This document shows positions 23,264-31,585 of a stretch of 48,502 bases of DNA, piece by piece. Below the pieces are notes generated by a model that was not told the DNA's origin, did not search any database, and worked only from the letters and a program-made list of their open reading frames with translations. Source of the DNA: Planctomycetaceae bacterium (lineage in GTDB: Bacteria; Planctomycetota; Planctomycetia; Pirellulales; UBA1268); the NCBI GenBank assembly GCA_947459185.1, contig CANHCU010000013.1:1-48502 (forward strand). The letters are read 5' to 3'. Positions within the stretch are counted from its first letter, which is position 1, and every line of letters starts with the position of its first letter. The translations under genes were made by a program, and so were the position numbers.

Positions 23264-25900
23264 ATGAAGACGCAATCAGTCGCGATGATGGTCGCACTCG
23301 CTGCCGTCATGACAAGTGCGGATGCTGCCGTGCCCACGGCACGAATGGAGGGCGGGCATGTCGCGTTCCTGCAGGCCAATTGTGGGAAGTGCCACGCGGG
23401 GGCGGATACCGACAGCGGCGTGCGACTCGACGATCTGCCGCTGGAGATCGCGACGACCGAGGCGGCCGACCGCTGGCAGAAGGTAATGAACGTTCTCAAC
23501 TCGGGCGAGATGCCGCCGGAGGACGAGCCGCAGCCGGATCGAGGCGAAAAGACGGAGCTCCTGGCAGATCTCGCCCAGACGCTCGTGGTGGCCCGGAAGG
23601 TGATCGGCGAGCAGGGCACGAGGCAGATCATCCGGCGGCTCAACAAGCGGGAATACAAGAACACGATCCGCGATCTCCTCGGCGTGGAGATCGACGTGAC
23701 GGAGCTGCCGCAGGACGGCGGGGCTGGGTCGATGGACACAGTGGGGGCGGGGCTCGCGATGTCGAGCGACCAGTTCGAGTCGTATCTCGCGCTTGGCCGC
23801 AAGGCCGTCGAGGAGGCGATGGCGGCCCAGAAGGGGGCCACTGCCAAGCCACAGACCCACCACCGCGACAGCGAAACCTTCGTCAATGAGCAGCAGCGGA
23901 AGATCATGAAGCAGAAGGAGGAGGCCAACGCCAAGTATGTCGCCTGGACACAGGCCATCGACGAACTGGCGAAGCTTCCCGAGCACGCCGACGTCGTGGC
24001 CGACATCACGAAACGGATGGGTGGCCGGGGTGATTTCAAGTCGCAGTACTACCGAGAGTGGGATCGGCTCGTCGGGAAACCGGCGGTCAAGGACTTCGGC
24101 TACAACGACGCGTTTGCAATCGACTTTTTTGGTCGTGACTCCGCGCTCAAGTCGCTGCCGACGCTGCGGAACTATTACGAACAGCCTGCCACCGAGACGG
24201 GCGTCTATCTCGGTTGCCACATGGTGCACAACACCGAGTCACACAAAATCCCCGACGCCTGGCCGCCTGGTGAATACGTTTACCGCTACCGGATTGCCGC
24301 CGCGGAAGGTGCGGAGTGGCACCAGCGATTCGTCCAGTTCGGAACAAAGGGAAACGGCCTCGACAATTTCGATCTCATGAGCACGCACGAGGTGACGGGC
24401 ACGCTCGACACCCCGCAGATCTTGGAGGTGAAGGTCCGCGTGGGCAGCGGCCCGAACCGGGTCTATTCGATTCGCGAGAAGCGGCGGATCAAGCGGGGCA
24501 CCGACAACGACCGGTTCATGAAGTCGTTCCACGCGATTGGCCGCGGGCCGACGCCCGTGATCTGGGTCGACTGGGTGGAGATCGAGGGCCCGCTGCCGAC
24601 GGAGCCGGGTAGGTCGGAGCCGGTGTCGCTGATCGCGTCGACACAGGACGCCAATGGAGCCCGTGACGTGATTGAGCGGTTGGCCACCCGGGCATTTCGT
24701 GGCGAATCTCCCAAGACGGAGTACGTCGATCGTCTCATGAATATCTTCGAGGCTCGGCTGACCGCCGGTGATTCGTTCGAGGCGGCCTTAAGACATCCTC
24801 TGGCAGTCGTGCTCGCGTCGCCGCCGTTTCTCTACCTCGCGGAGCCTGGCGTCGCGGGGAAACCGCGGCCGCTGTCGGGCGTCGAGCTGGCGAATCGCCT
24901 CTCGTATTTCCTTTGGAGCAGTCCGCCGGACGAGGAACTGCTGGGGTACGCAGCCCAAGGCGAGCGAGGGAGGTCCGCGGTGCTGGCGGCGCAGGTCGAT
25001 CGCTTGATCGAGAGCGACCGATTCGATGCATTCCTCGACGGCTTCCTCCATCAGTGGCTCGACATGGAACGACTCAACTTCTTCGAGTTTGACGCCCAAA
25101 AACACCGCGACTTCGACGACAGCATGAAGAAGGCGGCGAGGCAGGAGGTCTATCGCACGTTTGCTTCCGTGCTACGGAGTGGCGGCAGCCTGCGGGAGCT
25201 GTTGTCGAGCGACTATGTCATCGCAAATGGCCTTCTGGCAAAGTACTACGGGCTCGAAGGCGTCAGCGGCGACGAGTTCCGGCGGGTGGCGCTGCCCGCA
25301 GGTTCACCGCGGGGTGGCCTTCTGGGGATGGCGGCCATCCACGCGATGGGCAGCGACGGCACGTCGTCCCATCCGATCCACCGGGGCGTGTGGGTGGCGA
25401 AGCACCTGTTAAACGACCCGCCGCCGCCGGCGCCGCCGAACGTGCCGCAGCTCTCGCGGCTGGAAGGAAAACTGCTCACCGCGCGGGAGCGGTTCGAGGC
25501 CCACCAGGAAGAGCCGCAGTGTGCGAGCTGCCACCGGCGGTTCGACCCGATCGGCTTCGGCCTCGAAAACTTCGACGCGGCGAGCCTGTGGCGGACGACC
25601 GACAGCGACACGAAAAAGGGCCTCGGCACGAAAGAGTGGCAGATCGACCCGGCAGGCAAGCTTCACGGCGGCCCAGAGTTCGAAGACTTTTTCCAGCTAC
25701 GGAAGATCGTGGCCGACCGCGTCGACGCCTTCGCGACCGGTTTCACCGAGGCCCTGCTCGAATACGCCCTCGGCCGGCCCTGTGGCTTCGCCGATGACGA
25801 ACTCGTCCAACAGATCGTGTCACGAGCCCGCGCTAAGGATTGGCAGCTGCGCGAGTTCTTCCAGGCCCTCGTCGCCAGCCAGGAGTTTCAAGCGAAATGA
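23264..25900 (+). CDS. DUF1587/DUF1595/DUF1592/DUF1588/DUF1585 haem protein
   Basis: An 878-residue exported protein with a signal peptide (VAMMVALAAVMTSADAAV). A cytochrome-c-type haem site is at CGKCH (Cys40, Cys43, His44). Then come DUF1587 (IIRRLNKREYKNTIRDLLGV, about 125-190), a long middle part, DUF1595 (about 465-525), DUF1592 (LSGVELANRLSYFLWSSPPD, about 530-660), DUF1588 with a second CxxCH (CASCHRRFDPIGFGLENFD, Cys753-His757) and DUF1585 at the end. This domain order is the standard planctomycete architecture. Electron transfer or oxidative attack on a polymer is proposed for such proteins but unproven. Its stop overlaps the start of the next gene (ATGA). Confidence 0.9.
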   Translation: MKTQSVAMMVALAAVMTSADAAVPTARMEGGHVAFLQANCGKCHAGADTDSGVRLDDLPLEIATTEAADRWQKVMNVLNSGEMPPEDEPQPDRGEKTELLADLAQTLVVARKVIGEQGTRQIIRRLNKREYKNTIRDLLGVEIDVTELPQDGGAGSMDTVGAGLAMSSDQFESYLALGRKAVEEAMAAQKGATAKPQTHHRDSETFVNEQQRKIMKQKEEANAKYVAWTQAIDELAKLPEHADVVADITKRMGGRGDFKSQYYREWDRLVGKPAVKDFGYNDAFAIDFFGRDSALKSLPTLRNYYEQPATETGVYLGCHMVHNTESHKIPDAWPPGEYVYRYRIAAAEGAEWHQRFVQFGTKGNGLDNFDLMSTHEVTGTLDTPQILEVKVRVGSGPNRVYSIREKRRIKRGTDNDRFMKSFHAIGRGPTPVIWVDWVEIEGPLPTEPGRSEPVSLIASTQDANGARDVIERLATRAFRGESPKTEYVDRLMNIFEARLTAGDSFEAALRHPLAVVLASPPFLYLAEPGVAGKPRPLSGVELANRLSYFLWSSPPDEELLGYAAQGERGRSAVLAAQVDRLIESDRFDAFLDGFLHQWLDMERLNFFEFDAQKHRDFDDSMKKAARQEVYRTFASVLRSGGSLRELLSSDYVIANGLLAKYYGLEGVSGDEFRRVALPAGSPRGGLLGMAAIHAMGSDGTSSHPIHRGVWVAKHLLNDPPPPAPPNVPQLSRLEGKLLTARERFEAHQEEPQCASCHRRFDPIGFGLENFDAASLWRTTDSDTKKGLGTKEWQIDPAGKLHGGPEFEDFFQLRKIVADRVDAFATGFTEALLEYALGRPCGFADDELVQQIVSRARAKDWQLREFFQALVASQEFQAK

Positions 25901-26679
25901 ATCGCCCGCACCTGCTTTCGTCGCTCACCATCGTCCTGGCCGCGCTCGCCACCACACCGTTGGCCCGCGGGCAGGGGCTGGCTGTCGGCACCGTCGTATT
26001 GAAGGAAGACTTCACCGTCGGCCCGGAGCGGGCCAACCCCCAGGCATTCGGTGGTGGCAAGACCTGGAACATCCCCGATACGTGGGAGTGGCGAGACGGT
26101 GCGGCTGCCAGCAGCTACGACCGCATGAAGTTTCCGGGAAAGGCCCATGGCAAATCGATCGATCCCAAATTCAAGGCCCACGATGTCCGCGTCCGCTACC
26201 GGGTGAAATTCGAGGCCGAAGGTGCGAGGCTCGACATGATCATCAACGCCCCGCTGAAGCCCGGGAAGCCGGGGAGCGTCCTCTGGCACATCGGCGACGT
26301 AGTCACCCGCGTCACGACGCCGAACGCCCGTGACGACGTCTCGATCGGCGAGCGCGACTTTACCCGCGACACGAATCATTCGGCACTCGCGGGCAAAAAG
26401 CTCGACCCGGCGGTGCTCGAGAAGCCCGAGGGCACCTTCGGCAGCGCGTATGGCATCCCCGGTGCCGCCACGCACGCGAAGATCGGCCTCGTCACCGACC
26501 GGTGGTACGATTTTGTAGTCGAGGTTGTCGGCACGCGGTGGACGCTGTGGGTTGACGGCAAGGAAACGCTCGCGCTCGACCTCAAACGCTCGGATGTCGA
26601 GAAAGAATCGATCAACTTCATCGGCTTCGGACCGTTCCTCCTCGACGATATCGTGATCGAGGACCTGCCCCGCAGGTAA
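25897..26679 (+). CDS. exported concanavalin-like (DUF1080-like) protein
   Basis: A 260-residue protein. A signal peptide occupies about residues 1-26 (LLSSLTIVLAALATTPLARG). The mature part is a beta-sandwich: KDDF-like opening (VVLKEDFTVGPERAN), VRVRYRVKFEAEG, then KIGLVTDRWYDFVVEVVG and RWTLWVDGKETLALD, which closely follow DUF1080/LamG-like strand order, and IVIEDLPRR at the end. It is probably a polymer-binding or hydrolase-associated domain. The ATG overlaps the DUF1592 stop by four bases, so it belongs to the same operon. Confidence 0.75.
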   Translation: MNRPHLLSSLTIVLAALATTPLARGQGLAVGTVVLKEDFTVGPERANPQAFGGGKTWNIPDTWEWRDGAAASSYDRMKFPGKAHGKSIDPKFKAHDVRVRYRVKFEAEGARLDMIINAPLKPGKPGSVLWHIGDVVTRVTTPNARDDVSIGERDFTRDTNHSALAGKKLDPAVLEKPEGTFGSAYGIPGAATHAKIGLVTDRWYDFVVEVVGTRWTLWVDGKETLALDLKRSDVEKESINFIGFGPFLLDDIVIEDLPRR

Positions 26680-26873
26680 AACGTCGAGACTGAATCCCCG
26701 GCCGGCGGCTCCGGAGACACTAAGCACATTCCATGCCAGACAAGATTGAACTCTGCCCCTTGCTTTACGCCGTTTCTTTGGAAAAACCCGATTCGAAGCT
26801 AGAATATTGGTCGATGAATAGGTATCGATGAAATCTTGAGACATTCCGGTGTCGCCGAAGGGATCGTGACTGC

Positions 26874-29800
26874 ATGAGCCGCATCACGCCTGCTATCCTG
26901 AGATCGATCTGCCTGCTGGCGATTTCCGCCGCGGCGGTAGCCGTGCCCGAGCGGATCGCTGAGAGCTCCCCGTCGCCGGGAGACATCGCCTTCTTCGAGT
27001 CGAAGATTCGGCCCGTGCTCGTGCAGCACTGCTACCAGTGCCACTCTGCCGAGGCCCTTCGGGCCGGCAAGCTCAAGGCCAACCTGCTCGTCGATTCCCG
27101 CGATGGCATGGCCAAGGGGGGCGAGAGCGGCGCGGCCGTCGTGCCCGGCAAGAAAGAGGAAAGCCTGCTGCTCGCGGCCCTCAAGTATGACGGCTTCGAA
27201 ATGCCGCCGGCAGGAAAACTGCCCGAAGAGGTGATCGCCGACTTTGAGAAGTGGATCGACATGGGCGCTCCCGATCCCCGCGATGAGCCCACGGCCGTCG
27301 TCGACGAGCGGACGATCGATGTCGACGCGGGGCGACAGCATTGGTCGTACCGTCGGCTGGCACCAGCGTCGGTGCCCGACGTGAAAAACACCGCCTGGGC
27401 CAAAAACGACATCGACCGGTTCGTCCTCGCCAGGCAGGAGGCGGCCTCCTTCAGCCCCAGCGCCGAGGCCGCCAGGGAAACACTCGCACGACGCGTATTC
27501 TTCGACCTCATTGGCCTGCCGCCCACGCCGGAAGAGCTCCAGCAGTTCCTTGCGGACACGTCGGCCGATGCCTACGAACGACTGGTCGATCGGCTGCTCG
27601 CCAGCCCGCGGTTCGGCGAACGCTGGGCTCGCCACTGGCTCGACACGGTGCGGTTCGGCGAGAGCGGCGGGTATGAGTTCGACTCCGACCGCGGCGGCGC
27701 CTTTCATTATCGCGACTGGGTGATCAAGGCGGTCAACGCCGACATGCCCTACGACGAATTCCTCCGCCTGCAGGTCGCGGGCGACCTGATCAAGCCGGGC
27801 GACTACGAGGCGACGAGTGCCACCGGCTTCCTCGTGGCGGGCCCCTATCCCAATCAGGTCACCGCCAAAACCGTCGAACCGATCCGCTACGACCAACTCG
27901 ACGACATGGTGGCCACGCTCGGGTCGAGCGTGCTCGGCATGACGATCGGCTGCGCCCGCTGCCACGACCACAAGTACGACCCAATCGCCCATCGCGACTA
28001 CTACGCGATGATCGCCTGCCTCGGAAAGGCCGTGCAGCAGGAGAGGGGCATCGATCCCGATCCGGCTACGACGAAAACGAAGCACGACGCCTGGCTGGCG
28101 ACCAAGGCCCCGGTCGTCGCCGAGGCTGACCGTTTTCAGCGTGAGCAGCTTGCTGCAAAGCTGGCAAAATGGCTCACCGGCGATGCCGCAAAGCAGCAGG
28201 CCGCTCCTTGGCAGGTGCTCGACCCGCAGTCGCTCAAGGCAGCGAAAGCCACGCTGCTCGAGGAGGCCGGAGATACGGTCGCCGCGTCAGGAAAACTCGA
28301 AGGGAACGACAGCTACACGCTCACGTTTCGCACCCATCAGAAAGGCCTGACTACCCTGCGGCTCGAGCCGCTCGCGAGCCCGTCGTCGCCCGGTGGCGGC
28401 CCTGGCACGGGCAAGGATGGCGGGTTTCGGCTGAGCACGCTCAAGGTGACGGCCACGCCGCTCGTCGCAGCGCCGGATAGAAAACCTGTCACGCCAAAGC
28501 TGCAGGCAGTGGCTGCGAGCTTCCAGGAGCCGGGCTTCGAACTGGACAAGGCCGTCGATGGCGATGCCAACACGGGCTGGTCGATCGGCGGCCAGACCGG
28601 CAAGGACCATGCCGCGGTCTTCGCCTTCGACCAGCCAATCGGCTTCGAGGGCGGCACGCAGCTCACCGTCGAACTTCAGTTTCAGGCTAATCAGCATGGC
28701 CTTGCGAAGTTCCGCCTCGCAGCCGCATCGACGCCCGAGCCGCTCGGCCTCGCCGACCCCGCCGCGCCGCAGGCGGTCCGCGAGATCGCCACGCTCTTCG
28801 ACGCCGCGAAGGCGGCCGCAGGCGATCTCGCGAACGAAGGTGTCGGCCGCGAGGCGCTCCGCTGGTTCCGTCGGTTCGATGCCGATGCCGAGCGAGTGCT
28901 GGCCGCCCTCGACGCGATCGATGCGAAGGAGCCGAAGCCCGATCTGCACCAGGTCTACGCCGCCACCAACGGCGCGTGGGTGATCACCGGCAACTCGCAG
29001 GGAGTGCGGAGCGGCGACCAGGATGTGTTCGTGCTCGCGCGGGGCGAGGTGGGCCGCAAGAAGGGCAAGGCGGCCCCGGGGTTCGTGCTGGCCGCGGTCG
29101 CGTCGGACGATGCCGAAACCGGTCTGTTCTCCGATCCCGAAAGTAAGCCGCTGCCCGACTCCCGCCTGGGACTCGCGGCATTTCTCACCGACGTGAACCG
29201 TGGTGCCGGTCCGCTCTCCGCCCGCGTGATCGTCAACCGTCTCTGGCATCACCACTTCGGCCGTGGCATCGTCGCCACACCAAACGACCTGGGCACGCAG
29301 GGCGACAAGCCCACGCATCCGGAACTCCTCGAATGGCTGGCCAACCGGCTCGTGGACGAGCATTGGAGCCTGAAGGCCATCCATCGGCTGATCGTGACGA
29401 GCGCCACCTACCGGCAGTCGGGCGCCGTCGATGACGACCGGCGGGCGAAGGATCCCGACAACCAGTTGCTCTGGCATCGCCGGCCCACGCGGCTTGAGGG
29501 CGAGGTGATCCGGGACGCGCTGCTCGCGGCATCCGGCCGGCTCGACGCTCAGATGTATGGCAGGAGCCTCGTCGGCGCAGGCTCCCCGCGACGCAGCATC
29601 TATATCCGGGTGAAACGGAGCGAGCCGGAGCCGTTCCTGGGGGTCTTCGACCAACCGGAGCCGATCCAGTCGGTTGGGGCACGTGGCGTCGCGACCGTTC
29701 CGACGCAGGCGCTCACGATGATGAATTCCCCGCTCGTCCGCTCGGCTGCCGAAGGGCTCGCGGAGCGGGCCCGCAAGGCCGTGGGCGGCACGGGATCGGA

Positions 29801-29987
29801 GACAATTGAATACTGTTTCACCGTCGCCTTGTCGCGGAAGCCCTCTGCCGACGACGTCGCACGATTCACCAGCTTCCTCGCGGCCCGCGAACAGGCCGCC
29901 GGCGGCGACGACGCCCAGCGGAAGGCCGCCCTCGCCGATGCCTGCCACCTCATGCTCTGCCTCAACGAGTTCATCTATGTTGACTGA
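26874..29987 (+). CDS. DUF1549/DUF1553 planctomycete cytochrome-like protein
   Basis: A 1037-residue exported protein of the PSCyt1-DUF1549-DUF1553 architecture. After a signal peptide comes a haem site CYQCH (Cys53-His57) in FFESKIRPVLVQHCYQCHS, with the usual EMPPAGKLPEEVI further on. DUF1549 covers about 175-385 and includes a second CxxCH (CARCHDHKYDP, Cys360-His364). A middle region (about 545-620) has DKAVDGDANTGWSIGG, as in discoidin-like inserts. DUF1553 runs from about 763 to the end (VIVNRLWHHHFGRGIVATPN). The Tat-exported DUF1501 partner overlaps its 3' end. Function unknown; likely envelope redox or polymer breakdown. Confidence 0.9.
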   Translation: MSRITPAILRSICLLAISAAAVAVPERIAESSPSPGDIAFFESKIRPVLVQHCYQCHSAEALRAGKLKANLLVDSRDGMAKGGESGAAVVPGKKEESLLLAALKYDGFEMPPAGKLPEEVIADFEKWIDMGAPDPRDEPTAVVDERTIDVDAGRQHWSYRRLAPASVPDVKNTAWAKNDIDRFVLARQEAASFSPSAEAARETLARRVFFDLIGLPPTPEELQQFLADTSADAYERLVDRLLASPRFGERWARHWLDTVRFGESGGYEFDSDRGGAFHYRDWVIKAVNADMPYDEFLRLQVAGDLIKPGDYEATSATGFLVAGPYPNQVTAKTVEPIRYDQLDDMVATLGSSVLGMTIGCARCHDHKYDPIAHRDYYAMIACLGKAVQQERGIDPDPATTKTKHDAWLATKAPVVAEADRFQREQLAAKLAKWLTGDAAKQQAAPWQVLDPQSLKAAKATLLEEAGDTVAASGKLEGNDSYTLTFRTHQKGLTTLRLEPLASPSSPGGGPGTGKDGGFRLSTLKVTATPLVAAPDRKPVTPKLQAVAASFQEPGFELDKAVDGDANTGWSIGGQTGKDHAAVFAFDQPIGFEGGTQLTVELQFQANQHGLAKFRLAAASTPEPLGLADPAAPQAVREIATLFDAAKAAAGDLANEGVGREALRWFRRFDADAERVLAALDAIDAKEPKPDLHQVYAATNGAWVITGNSQGVRSGDQDVFVLARGEVGRKKGKAAPGFVLAAVASDDAETGLFSDPESKPLPDSRLGLAAFLTDVNRGAGPLSARVIVNRLWHHHFGRGIVATPNDLGTQGDKPTHPELLEWLANRLVDEHWSLKAIHRLIVTSATYRQSGAVDDDRRAKDPDNQLLWHRRPTRLEGEVIRDALLAASGRLDAQMYGRSLVGAGSPRRSIYIRVKRSEPEPFLGVFDQPEPIQSVGARGVATVPTQALTMMNSPLVRSAAEGLAERARKAVGGTGSETIEYCFTVALSRKPSADDVARFTSFLAAREQAAGGDDAQRKAALADACHLMLCLNEFIYVD

Positions 29988-31479
29988 TCAAATGCGGTTG
30001 ACTGACCAAATGCGGTCGACTGACCAGACACCGTCGATCGGTGAGCTGCTGCTGCCCGCCCGGCGGCGGTTTCTGCGCGAGTCCGGGCTCGGCTTCGGGT
30101 CGCTGGCGCTGGCATCGCTGCTCGGCCAGGATGCCAGCGGCAATACGTCCGGCAGTGCGACCGCCGGTGCCGCGGGAAGCATGTTGCCGCACCATGCCCC
30201 GAAGGCAAGACGGGTGATCTGGCTCTTCATGACGGGCGCGCCGTCGCAGGTGGATACCTGGGACTATAAGCCGGAGCTACAGGCCCGAAACGGCGAGCCG
30301 CTGCCGGGCGCTGACAGCCAGGTCGGCTTCTTCCAGACCAGCGGTAAGTGCCTCGCGAGCCCGTTCAAGTGGGCGCAGCACGGCCAGTCGGGCACGTGGG
30401 TGAGCGATCTTTTCCCTCACCTCTCGCAGCACGTAGACGACATCTGTTTCATCCACTCGATGCACCTGCGGGCCAACAACCACGCCCCGGCGGCGATGGA
30501 GCTGATGGGCGGGTTCAGCCGGCCCGGCATGCCGAGCATGGGGGCCTGGCTCGACTACGGCCTCGGCTCGATGAACGAGAACCTCCCCAGCTTCGTCGTC
30601 ATGCACGAGCGGAAGCCGCGTGGCGACGACCAGATCTGGTCGGCCGGCTTCCTGCCAAAGAATTATCAGGCGCTGGCGATCGATGCCCGGCGGCCGGTGG
30701 CGATCGACAACCTCTCGCTGCGGCAGGGGCACAGCCTCGAATCGCAGCGGGCGGAGCTCGACCTGCTCGCCGCGGTCAATGCGGCCCATGCGGCCGGCCG
30801 TCCCACGCAGGCCGATCTGGCGGCGCGGATCAAGAGTTTCGAGCTGGCCTACCGGATGCAGACGGCCGCGCCGGAGGCGATCGACCTGTCGCAGGAGTCG
30901 AAGGCCACGCACGACCTCTACGGCACCGAAGATCCCAAGTGCAAGGTCTTTGCGAAGCAGTGCCTCACGGCCCGGCGGCTGCTCGAACGGGGCGTGCGGT
31001 TCGTGCAGATCTTCGCGGGCCGCGGCGTGGGCGGGGATGGCAGCGTGGACGACGTGCCATGGGACGGCCACAGCAACATCGAGACCAACCACCGCGAATG
31101 CGGCCTCGCCACCGACCGGCCCGCCGCCGCGCTCCTGGCGGATCTGAAAGCACGCGGCCTGCTTGAAGACACGCTCGTGATCTGGGGCGGCGAGTTCGGC
31201 CGCACGAGCGATTCGCAGGGAGGCAAGGGGCGCGACCACAACCCCGGCGGCTTCACGCTCTGGATGGCCGGCGGCGGTGTGAAGGGCGGATTTCATTACG
31301 GCTCGACCGATCCCTTCGGCTACAAGGCGATCGAGAACAAGGTGCACGTGAACGACCTGCACGCGACGCTGCTGCATCTGCTCGGCATCGACCACGAAAA
31401 GCTCACCTACCGACACAACGGCCGGAATTTCCGGCTGACGGACGTCGGCGGCCACGTTATCTCCGACGTCATCGCCTGA
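29977..31479 (+). CDS. DUF1501 Tat-exported protein
   Basis: A 500-residue protein, partner of the preceding gene, with which it overlaps by 11 bases. A twin-arginine leader (ARRRFLRESGLGFGSLALAS) is followed by RRVIWLFMTGAPSQVDTWDY, the DUF1501 opening. Then MHLRANNHAPAAMELM and, near the end, DTLVIWGGEFGRTSDSQGGK with GRDHNP, the metal-binding-like motifs that relate it to the alkaline phosphatase/sulfatase fold. The reaction is unknown. The first 18 residues are encoded by a tandem repeat (LTDQMR twice, then STDQTP), so the true start may be 29977 or the ATG at 29992; the repeat may have moved it. Confidence 0.9.
   Translation: MLTDQMRLTDQMRSTDQTPSIGELLLPARRRFLRESGLGFGSLALASLLGQDASGNTSGSATAGAAGSMLPHHAPKARRVIWLFMTGAPSQVDTWDYKPELQARNGEPLPGADSQVGFFQTSGKCLASPFKWAQHGQSGTWVSDLFPHLSQHVDDICFIHSMHLRANNHAPAAMELMGGFSRPGMPSMGAWLDYGLGSMNENLPSFVVMHERKPRGDDQIWSAGFLPKNYQALAIDARRPVAIDNLSLRQGHSLESQRAELDLLAAVNAAHAAGRPTQADLAARIKSFELAYRMQTAAPEAIDLSQESKATHDLYGTEDPKCKVFAKQCLTARRLLERGVRFVQIFAGRGVGGDGSVDDVPWDGHSNIETNHRECGLATDRPAAALLADLKARGLLEDTLVIWGGEFGRTSDSQGGKGRDHNPGGFTLWMAGGGVKGGFHYGSTDPFGYKAIENKVHVNDLHATLLHLLGIDHEKLTYRHNGRNFRLTDVGGHVISDVIA
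29979..30027. repeat. 18-base tandem repeat at gene junction
   Basis: GTTGACTGATCAAATGCG (29979-29996), GTTGACTGACCAAATGCG (29997-30014) and a third partial unit (30015-30027). It spans the stop of the DUF1553 gene and the first codons of DUF1501, so each unit carries both a TGA and an ATG. Unit number can change without breaking the reading frame. Confidence 0.8.
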
Positions 31480-31508
31480 GACGACTCAGGCTCACGGCCC
31501 GTAGGCAG

Positions 31509-31537
31509 TTGACATAAGGAATGTACGCCCGTACAGT
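31509..31537 (+). promoter_or_regulatory. sigma-70 promoter of comM with overlapping inverted repeat
   Basis: TTGACA (31509-31514), 17 bases, then TACAGT (31532-31537): a perfect -35 and a fair -10 at ideal spacing, about 50 bases before the comM ATG. The palindrome TGTAC-GCCC-GTACA (31522-31535) lies over the spacer and -10, where a repressor would block polymerase. Confidence 0.65.
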
Positions 31538-31585
31538 CCCTGGACAGGGATCACTTTGTCCTGCCTGCCTTGGAGGATCATCGCC

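Noticed and set aside
26799-28085. 428-codon open frame on the minus strand
   Set aside because: Shadow of the DUF1549 region; no family signature and implausible His/Val/Gly-rich composition.
28287-29948. 553-codon open frame on the minus strand
   Set aside because: It lies wholly antisense to the DUF1549/DUF1553 gene, and its translation is the Arg/Gly/Leu-rich pattern produced opposite high-GC genes.
29979-30027. Possible CRISPR-like repeat
   Set aside because: Units are directly adjacent without spacers and lie inside coding sequence; the same holds for the repeats at 39995 and 46569.
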